This document shows positions 15,412-20,902 of a stretch of DNA of 20,902 bases, one piece after another. The notes under the pieces were generated by a model. The model ran no database searches. It saw nothing but the letters and a program-made list of their open reading frames with translations, and was not told the DNA's origin. Source of the DNA: Flavobacteriaceae bacterium (GTDB taxonomy: Bacteria > Bacteroidota > Bacteroidia > Flavobacteriales > Flavobacteriaceae); NCBI GenBank assembly GCA_002691265.1, contig NZHJ01000001.1, positions 51,664 through 72,565 of the forward strand. Reading direction: 5' to 3'. A program made the translations under genes and the position numbers. How positions within the stretch are numbered: position 1 is the stretch's first letter; every line of letters starts with the position of its first letter.

Positions 15412-16959
15412 TTATTTAGGGTCTAGAATAACAAATGGAATAATCATTTCCTCCATTGATACCCCTCCATGTTGATACGTATTTTTAAAATAATTGCTAA
15501 AATGATTATAGTTATTAGGGTAAACCAAATAAAACTCATTTTTCGTAAAAACAAAAGACGAATTTATTGATGTTTTGGGTAGTAATATGTCGTGTGGGTT
15601 TTTGAAAACCAAATTGTCTTTTTCATTTGTGGTTAGGCTTTTTCCAGTTTTATACCTTAGATTTTGACTTGTATTTCTGTCTCCTATAATTTTTGTTGGA
15701 TTTTTCACATTAATTGTACCGTGATCAGTTGTGATTACTAGTTTAAAGCCTAGACTACTTGCATTTTTAATTATTTCAAATAACGGAGAGTTTGAAAACC
15801 AGCTATTTGTAAGTGATCTGTATGCTTTGTCATTTGGTGCCAACTCTTTTATCATTTCCATTTCAGTTTTTGAATGAGATAGCATATCTACAAAGTTATA
15901 GACAATAGTAGTTAAGTTGTTTTGACGAAATTGTTTAAGGTTATTAGAAAGTTTTACTCCATTTTTAAAATTTGTTATCTTAAAGAACTCGTTTTTTAAA
16001 TTATTTGATTTTAAATTATTTAGGTTAATATTTAGAAGTTTAGATTCAAATAAATTTTTTCCACCTTCTTCATGATCGTCTTTCCAGAATTGAGGAAATT
16101 TTTGTTTAATATGCATTGGCATAATACCAGCAAACAAAGAATTTCTAGCGTACTGAGTGCTAGTAGGTAAAATACTGTAGTATGGTACTTCCTTTACTTT
16201 ATTATAATAGCTTAGAATTGACGGCTCAATTATTTTCCATTGATCATATCTTAAGTTATCAATTACAATTAAAATTAACGGATCATCGCTAATCTCAGGA
16301 AATAAATGTTTTTTTAGTATTTCATGTGAAAGACATGGATGGTTGTCCTTTTCGAACCATGATTGATAATTTCTTTCTATGAATTTTGAAAATAGTGAAT
16401 TGGCTTCGATTTTTTGATTATTTAATATTTCAATCATGGTATCATCATCGATATCAGAAAGTTTTAATTCCCAATCGATAATTTCTAGATAAAATTCAAT
16501 CCATTCATCATATGAACTAATGTCCATCATTTTCAAAGAGAGATTTCTGAATTCTTGTTGATATTCGGAAATATTAGAATCTTTGATTAGTTTTTCATTT
16601 TGAAGAGTCTTCTTAAGACTTAATAATATTTGGTTTGGATTCACAGGTTTAATCAGGTAATCAGAGATTTCTTTTCCAATAGCTTCCTCCATTATGTTTT
16701 CCTCTTCACTTTTTGTAATCATTATTACTTTAATGCTTCTATCAATCTTTTTTATATTTATAAGTGTTTCTATACCGCTAATTCCTGGCATATTTTCATC
16801 CAACAGAATTATGTCAAATCTATTATTCGAAATTTTATCTAAAGCATCACTACCGTTTGTACAAGAATCAATTTGGTATCCCTTTTCGTTTAGAAATATT
16901 ATATGGGATTTGAGTAAATCAATTTGATCATCAACCCATAAAATTTTAGCTTTACTCAT
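15412..16959 (-). CDS. porX: PorX-type response regulator with PglZ domain
   Basis: PorX is the response regulator of the PorX-PorY pair that controls type IX secretion and gliding in Bacteroidota. The N-terminal REC domain (1-120) has the acidic pair D10/D11, the phosphoacceptor D54 in ILLDENMPG, the switch threonine T82 and K104 in LIKPVNP. A helical linker (about 125-220) leads to a PglZ domain of the alkaline phosphatase superfamily. Its probable metal ligands are D234 in VIDNLRYDQW, a threonine in PTSTQYARN, D358 and H362 in NFVDMLSHS, D412/H413 in TTDHGT and H497 in QHGGVS. All key residues look intact, so phosphodiesterase-type activity is expected. There is no DNA-binding domain and no PorY kinase gene in the window. 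The 515-residue length is normal. Confidence 0.93.
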   Translation of the reverse strand: MSKAKILWVDDQIDLLKSHIIFLNEKGYQIDSCTNGSDALDKISNNRFDIILLDENMPGISGIETLINIKKIDRSIKVIMITKSEEENIMEEAIGKEISDYLIKPVNPNQILLSLKKTLQNEKLIKDSNISEYQQEFRNLSLKMMDISSYDEWIEFYLEIIDWELKLSDIDDDTMIEILNNQKIEANSLFSKFIERNYQSWFEKDNHPCLSHEILKKHLFPEISDDPLILIVIDNLRYDQWKIIEPSILSYYNKVKEVPYYSILPTSTQYARNSLFAGIMPMHIKQKFPQFWKDDHEEGGKNLFESKLLNINLNNLKSNNLKNEFFKITNFKNGVKLSNNLKQFRQNNLTTIVYNFVDMLSHSKTEMEMIKELAPNDKAYRSLTNSWFSNSPLFEIIKNASSLGFKLVITTDHGTINVKNPTKIIGDRNTSQNLRYKTGKSLTTNEKDNLVFKNPHDILLPKTSINSSFVFTKNEFYLVYPNNYNHFSNYFKNTYQHGGVSMEEMIIPFVILDPK

Positions 16960-17063
16960 GCAAATAAAATATTTATGTTAAAGTTAATTCATTAATAATA
17001 AACATTAATAAATTGACAAGATAAATTAACAAAGCTTTAAACCTTATATGTCTAGAAATTTCA

Positions 17064-17071
17064 TAATTTTG
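17064..17071 (+). promoter_or_regulatory. Candidate -7 promoter box for lpxD
   Basis: TAATTTTG is an exact TAnnTTTG match that ends 6 bases before the chosen lpxD ATG at 17078. This would make the lipid A operon transcript leaderless or nearly so. It also argues against the alternative upstream ATG at 17048, which would place the box inside the gene. No -33 TTG is apparent. Confidence 0.42.
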
Positions 17072-17077
17072 CCATCA

Positions 17078-18106
17078 ATGAAATTAACCATTGCTGAACT
17101 AGCAGAAATATTAAAAGGTAAGGTTGTTGGTGAAGATAACACTCAATTATTTAAACTTTCCAAAATTGAAGATGCGAAGAAGGGGGACATAACATTTGTT
17201 TCAAATCCCAGATACCTTCCTTGGTTATACAAAACTAAGGCATCTGTTGTTATTGTAGATAGTAATTTGGAATATGATAATAAAAAAGTAGGAAATATTA
17301 TCCTAGTTGATAATGCTTATTCATCATTTAACGAGCTTTTAAACAGATTTGCCCAAAATAAGTTTAAACACACAGGTATTCATAAAAATTCTTCGATTGA
17401 TTCAACTGTTGAATTAGGAAATAATGTTTCAGTTGGTCAGTTTTCATCTATTGGACAAAATTGTAAGATTGGTGATAATGTTATAATTATGGATAATGTG
17501 TCAATTCAAGATAATGTTATCATCGGAAATAATAGTCTCTTGTATGCTGGAGTAAGAATTTATGACAGCTCATTTATAGGTTCGAATTGTATTATACATT
17601 CAAATTGTGTTATCGGTTCTGACGGTTTTGGGTTTGCACCAAATAAGATGGGTGAATATATTAAAACTCCTCAGATTGGCAATGTTATAGTAGGAAACAA
17701 TGTTGAAATTGGTTCTAATTCATCTATTGATAGAGCAACACTTGGATCAACTATAATATCTGACGGAGTAAAGATTGATAATTTAGTTCAGATCGCTCAC
17801 AATGTTTCTATCGGAAAAAATACGGTTATTGCTGGACAATGTGGTATTGCAGGATCGGCAAAAGTTGGAGAAAATTGCCAGATAGGTGGTCAGGTAGGTA
17901 TTATAGGTCATATAGTTATCGGAAACAATGTTAAAATTAACGGACAAACAGGGGTTTTCAGTAATATTAAGGATAACGCAATTTTAAAAGGTACACCAGC
18001 TATGGATGAAAGATCATTTAACAGGTCATATGTTTATTTTAAGAATTTAGAAAAAATTGCTAAAGACCTAAACGATTTAAAGAAATTAAATGCTAATAAG
18101 AACTAA
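17078..18106 (+). CDS. lpxD: UDP-3-O-(acyl)glucosamine N-acyltransferase
   Basis: LpxD adds the second (N-linked) hydroxyacyl chain to UDP-3-O-acyl-glucosamine in lipid A synthesis. I start the gene at ATG 17078, giving 342 residues beginning MKLTIAELAEILKGKVVGED, which is the family N-terminus. The in-frame ATG at 17048 would add ten residues overlapping a promoter box. The N-terminal uridine-binding domain (1-100) contains GDITFVSNPRYL. A left-handed beta-helix follows, with hexapeptide repeats (about 100-300), SDGFGFAP (181-188) and the catalytic H241 in NLVQIAHNVSIG. A short C-terminal helix closes the protein. The stop overlaps the start of lpxC-fabZ by 17 bases. The gene is divergent from porX across a gap of about 118 bases. 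Confidence 0.95.
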   Translation: MKLTIAELAEILKGKVVGEDNTQLFKLSKIEDAKKGDITFVSNPRYLPWLYKTKASVVIVDSNLEYDNKKVGNIILVDNAYSSFNELLNRFAQNKFKHTGIHKNSSIDSTVELGNNVSVGQFSSIGQNCKIGDNVIIMDNVSIQDNVIIGNNSLLYAGVRIYDSSFIGSNCIIHSNCVIGSDGFGFAPNKMGEYIKTPQIGNVIVGNNVEIGSNSSIDRATLGSTIISDGVKIDNLVQIAHNVSIGKNTVIAGQCGIAGSAKVGENCQIGGQVGIIGHIVIGNNVKINGQTGVFSNIKDNAILKGTPAMDERSFNRSYVYFKNLEKIAKDLNDLKKLNANKN

Positions 18107-19493
18107 ATATAACCAGACAACAATTTCTAAAAAGATTTCACTTTCAGGAGTAGGTCTTCACACTGGAAAAGATGTTACATTAACTTTTCATCCTTCTGAG
18201 GCAAATTCTGGCTATGTATTTAAAAGAGTGGATCTTGAAAATGAACCAATAATTGAAGCTGACATTAATTATGTTACTAACACTGAAAGAGGAACCTGCT
18301 TAAACAAAAATAATATTACTATACAAACATGTGAGCATGTTCTCGCTTCTTTAGTCGGTCTACAAATTGACAACGCCCTTATTGAATTAAATGCTTCTGA
18401 ACCTCCAATAATGGATGGATCCTCTAAATTTTTTGTTGAGGCTTTAGAAAAAGCAGGTATTAGGGAATTAGAGGAAAAAAGAAAAGAATTTGTTGTTAAA
18501 AATGTAATCTCCCTAAAAGATGAAAATTCTGGAAGTGAAATTACAATTATTCCATCTGAAGAATATAAGGTAACAACAATGGTTGATTTTGGAACTAAAA
18601 TTTTAGGCACACAAAATGCTTCAATTGCATCACTCTCTGATTTTAAAAATGATATTTCAAACTGTAGAACTTTTAGTTTTTTACATGAGATTGAAATGCT
18701 TTTAAATAAGGGATTAATTAAAGGAGGTGATTTAAATAACGCAATAGTTTATGTTGACAAACCCCTTTCTGATTCAACAATGGAAAAACTAAAAAAAGCA
18801 TTCAATAAAGATAAAATTAAGGTTAAATCAAATGGGATTTTGGATAATCTAACACTTCACTATCCTAACGAGGCTGCCAGGCATAAGCTTTTGGATGTAA
18901 TTGGTGATTTAGCTTTAATAGGAACCAAATTAAGGGGTAAAGTAATAGCAAATAAACCAGGACACTACATAAATACCAAATTTTCTAAAAAAATGAAAGA
19001 CATTATTCGAAATTCAAAAAAGAATGATATTCCAGAAATTAACGTTTCTTCGAAGCCAATTATGGATACTACTAAGATAATGGAGATATTACCACATAGG
19101 CCCCCTTTCTTATTCATTGATAAGATCTATGAATTAACTGACGATATGGTAATTGGTGTTAAAAATGTTACAATTGACGAAGATTTTTTCAAAGGTCATT
19201 TTCCTGATTATCCAGTAATGCCAGGTGTAATTATAATTGAAGCTATGGCTCAAATGGGCGGAATTTTAGTAATGTCAAAACTAGATGACCCCCAAAATTA
19301 TTTAACTTTCTTTGCAAAAATTGACAAAGTTAGATTTAGAAATAAAGTTCATCCTGGTGATACAATAATATTTAAATGTTCCTTAATAGGACCCTTTAGA
19401 AGAGGTATATGTCACATGCAAGGTTTGGCCTATGCTAATGGAAAGTTATGCGCGGAAGCTGAATTAACTGCACAGATAACAAAAGTAAAATAA
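18090..19493 (+). CDS. lpxC-fabZ: Bifunctional LpxC-FabZ (UDP-acyl-GlcNAc deacetylase / hydroxyacyl-ACP dehydratase)
   Basis: This is a 467-residue fusion of two enzymes, a hallmark of Bacteroidota. LpxC (about 1-315) removes the acetyl group in the committed step of lipid A synthesis. It has SGVGLHTGKDV (19-29), the general base E82 and zinc ligand H83 in CEHVLASL, further zinc ligands H265 and D269 in RHKLLDVIGD, and H292 in PGHYIN. FabZ (about 322-467) dehydrates 3-hydroxyacyl-ACP for fatty acid elongation. It has LPHRPPFLFID (334-344), H370 in KGHFPDYPVMPG and the catalytic E384 in IIEAMAQMGG. The two activities compete for hydroxyacyl-ACP, so the fusion may balance membrane phospholipid against lipid A. 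The start overlaps lpxD, and lpxA follows after one base. Confidence 0.97.
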   Translation: MLIRTKYNQTTISKKISLSGVGLHTGKDVTLTFHPSEANSGYVFKRVDLENEPIIEADINYVTNTERGTCLNKNNITIQTCEHVLASLVGLQIDNALIELNASEPPIMDGSSKFFVEALEKAGIRELEEKRKEFVVKNVISLKDENSGSEITIIPSEEYKVTTMVDFGTKILGTQNASIASLSDFKNDISNCRTFSFLHEIEMLLNKGLIKGGDLNNAIVYVDKPLSDSTMEKLKKAFNKDKIKVKSNGILDNLTLHYPNEAARHKLLDVIGDLALIGTKLRGKVIANKPGHYINTKFSKKMKDIIRNSKKNDIPEINVSSKPIMDTTKIMEILPHRPPFLFIDKIYELTDDMVIGVKNVTIDEDFFKGHFPDYPVMPGVIIIEAMAQMGGILVMSKLDDPQNYLTFFAKIDKVRFRNKVHPGDTIIFKCSLIGPFRRGICHMQGLAYANGKLCAEAELTAQITKVK

Positions 19494-19494
19494 T

Positions 19495-20280
19495 ATGAAA
19501 CAACCACTTTCTTATATACATCCAAATGCTAAAATAGCAAAAAACGTAGTTATTGAACCATTTACATCTATTGATGGTGACGTCGAAATAGGTGAGGGTT
19601 CATGGATTGGATCAAATGTTTCCGTCATGGATGGTGCAAGGATCGGAAAAAATTGCAACATTTATCCTGGTGCTGTGATTTCAGCAAACCCACAGGACCT
19701 AAAATATAATAACGAAAAAACTTTTGTTGAGATTGGAGATAATGTAACTATCAGAGAATGTGTAACGATTAATAAAGGAACAAATGATCGACAAAAAACA
19801 GTTGTAGGAAATAATTGTTTAATTATGGCTTATTCTCACATAGCGCATGATTGTCTTGTAGGTGATAATTGTATTTTTTCAAACAATACTACATTAGCTG
19901 GTCATGTTACAGTTGGTGATTATGTGATTATTTCTGGTTTGACAGCTATCCATCAATTTTGCTCAATTGGAAACCATGCATTTGTTACAGGTGGTTCTTT
20001 AGTACGAAAAGACGTTCCACCGTATGTAAAAGCAGCCAGAGAGCCTCTTTCTTATGTAGGTATAAATTCAGTTGGTCTAAGAAGGAGAGGTTACGGTTCT
20101 GATAAAATTAGAGAAATTCAAAATATATACAGATTGTTATATCAAAAAAACTATAATAATTCACAGGCTTGTGCAATCATTGAGGCTGAAATGGAAGCTT
20201 CTGATGAAAGAGACGAAATATTAATGTTTATCAAAAATTCTCACCGAGGAATAATGAAAGGCTACACTAAATCAAATTAA
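19495..20280 (+). CDS. lpxA: UDP-N-acetylglucosamine O-acyltransferase
   Basis: LpxA transfers a 3-hydroxyacyl chain from ACP to UDP-GlcNAc, the first step of lipid A synthesis. The 261-residue protein is mostly a left-handed beta-helix of hexapeptide repeats (about 8-185) with a C-terminal helical domain. The catalytic region is SHIAHDC with H115 and H118, equivalent to E. coli H122 and H125. Other family stretches are ISANPQDLKY (63-72), GLTAIHQFCSIGNHAF and GINSVGLRRRGYG. The segment before this last motif (REPLSYVG) differs from the E. coli form and is the usual Bacteroidota variant, which may relate to the longer acyl chains used in this phylum. It is the third gene of the lipid A operon, with one base between stop and start on its 5' side. 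Confidence 0.96.
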   Translation: MKQPLSYIHPNAKIAKNVVIEPFTSIDGDVEIGEGSWIGSNVSVMDGARIGKNCNIYPGAVISANPQDLKYNNEKTFVEIGDNVTIRECVTINKGTNDRQKTVVGNNCLIMAYSHIAHDCLVGDNCIFSNNTTLAGHVTVGDYVIISGLTAIHQFCSIGNHAFVTGGSLVRKDVPPYVKAAREPLSYVGINSVGLRRRGYGSDKIREIQNIYRLLYQKNYNNSQACAIIEAEMEASDERDEILMFIKNSHRGIMKGYTKSN

Positions 20281-20281
20281 A

Positions 20282-20849
20282 ATGAGTACAACATCAGATA
20301 TTAGAAATGGATTGTGCATAAAATATAATCATGATATATATAAGATAATAGAATTTTTTGCATGTTAAACCTGGAAAAGGCCCTGCATTTGTAAGAACTA
20401 AACTTAAAAGTCTAACAAGCGGCAAGGTTGTAGATAATACATTTTCATCAGGTCATAAAATCGATGTCGTCAGAGTTGAAACAAATAAATTTCAGTATTT
20501 GTATAATGATTCAACAACTTATCACTTCATGAATACAGATGATTACAATCAGATATCAATTGAAGAAAAATTTTTAGACAACCCTCAATTAATGAAAGAA
20601 GGTGAAGTTGTAACGGTGATAACCAACTCTGAAACTAGTTTACCCCTGTCTGTAGAAATGCCACCAAGTGTCATTTTAGAGGTTGTTTCAACGGAACCCG
20701 GTGTTAAAGGAAATACCGCAACTAATGCAACAAAACCAGCAACACTTGAGACAGGAGCTGTTGTAAACGTTCCATTATTTATTAATGAAGGAGATAAAAT
20801 TAAAGTCGACTCTGTTAAAGGAAATTATAAAGAAAGACATAAAGAATAA
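20282..20849 (+). CDS. efp: Elongation factor P, split by an apparent +1 frameshift
   Basis: EF-P binds between the P and E sites and rescues ribosomes stalled at polyprolines. The gene starts at ATG 20282 (MSTTSDIRNGLCIKYNHDIY), but this frame meets TAA at codon 29. From the TTG at 20358 another frame continues as HVKPGKGPAFVRTKLKSL to the normal end at TAA 20847-20849. The two halves join exactly if one T of the T6 run at 20354-20359 is removed, giving 188 residues, the standard EF-P length. The tip-loop motif KPGKGPA, with the lysine that is modified in some bacteria, is intact. The OB-fold domains and the C-terminal VDSVKGNYKERHKE region are also intact. No other lesion is seen, so a sequencing or assembly error is likely, with recent mutation or slippage as alternatives. 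Confidence 0.9.
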
Positions 20850-20902
20850 TGAGTGTATTAGTAAATAAAAATTCAAGAATAATAGTTCAAGGCTTCACAG
20901 GA
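20849..20902 (+). CDS. sucD: Succinyl-CoA synthetase alpha subunit, N-terminal fragment (cut by window edge)
   Basis: Only the first 18 codons lie in the window. The peptide MSVLVNKNSRIIVQGFTG matches the conserved N-terminus of SucD, where the VQGFTG strand-loop begins the CoA-binding Rossmann domain. The enzyme makes succinate and ATP or GTP from succinyl-CoA in the TCA cycle. Its ATG overlaps the efp stop by one base (TAATG), implying coupled translation. The order lpxA-efp-sucD is one I recall from other flavobacteria, which supports the call despite the short sequence. Confidence 0.85.
   Translation, partial: MSVLVNKNSRIIVQGFTG

Noticed and set aside
16600..16959. PorX REC domain considered as part of a new phospho-signalling and tRNA-modification system with tsaE and the small membrane protein.
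   Set aside because: porX-tsaE adjacency appears to be ordinary flavobacterial gene order, and no shared function is shown by the sequence.
17048..17077. Upstream in-frame ATG for lpxD at 17048.
   Set aside because: It adds ten residues absent from the usual LpxD N-terminus and would place the TAATTTTG promoter-like box inside the gene.
18090..19493. lpxC-fabZ fusion as a novel gene fusion.
   Set aside because: This fusion is a known and widespread feature of Bacteroidota.
17400..20050. Repetitive DNA pattern across lpxD and lpxA.
   Set aside because: It reflects the protein hexapeptide repeats of left-handed beta-helix acyltransferases, not a DNA repeat element.

Overview
The window comes from the chromosome of an AT-rich bacterium of the phylum Bacteroidota, most likely a marine-type member of the class Flavobacteriia. 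Lineage evidence: a fused lpxC-fabZ gene; a PorX-type response regulator with a PglZ domain (type IX secretion/gliding control); a serine operon of serC and a short serA; a divergent 4Fe-4S ferredoxin and LuxC-like acyl-CoA reductase; and promoter-like TAnnTTTG boxes typical of Bacteroidota. Coding density is very high. No tRNA, rRNA, insertion sequence, prophage or CRISPR array was seen. This is core genome, and I found no convincing new multi-gene system.

Layout. (1) 1-876, minus: a DUF2400/TIGR02757 gene cut by the window edge, downstream of the lolD-type ABC ATPase. (2) 906-1445, plus: msrA. (3) 1442-4797, minus: a probable operon of acyl-CoA reductase, serC, serA and a small DUF6787-like membrane protein. 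(4) 4928-6371, plus: ferredoxin and the GTPase gene ychF. (5) 6469-10914, plus: parE-parC, the two topoisomerase IV subunits, directly abutting. (6) 10901-11561, minus: an XRE-type small regulator followed by a small lipoprotein-like gene. (7) 11822-12304, plus: an Lrp/AsnC regulator. (8) 12301-13386, minus: aroB. (9) 13455-14627, plus: proline dehydrogenase. (10) 14624-16959, minus: porX, tsaE and a small membrane-anchored protein. (11) 17078-20902, plus: lpxD, lpxC-fabZ, lpxA, efp and the start of sucD.

How the genes work together. The last block supplies early lipid A synthesis: LpxA and LpxC act first and third, LpxD adds the second acyl chain, and FabZ makes the acyl-ACP precursors. It is transcriptionally fused to translation (efp) and TCA-cycle (sucD) genes. 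serC and serA are two successive steps of serine synthesis. lolD belongs to lipoprotein export.

Points worth a second look: an apparent one-base insertion in a T6 run that splits efp; a perfect palindrome overlapping a promoter-like box directly before the XRE gene; several genes whose promoter box ends 4-6 bases before the start codon, suggesting leaderless mRNAs; an acyl-CoA reductase whose N-terminal coding region continues upstream without any normal start codon; and three of four convergent gene pairs sharing one 4-base palindrome as both stop codons.
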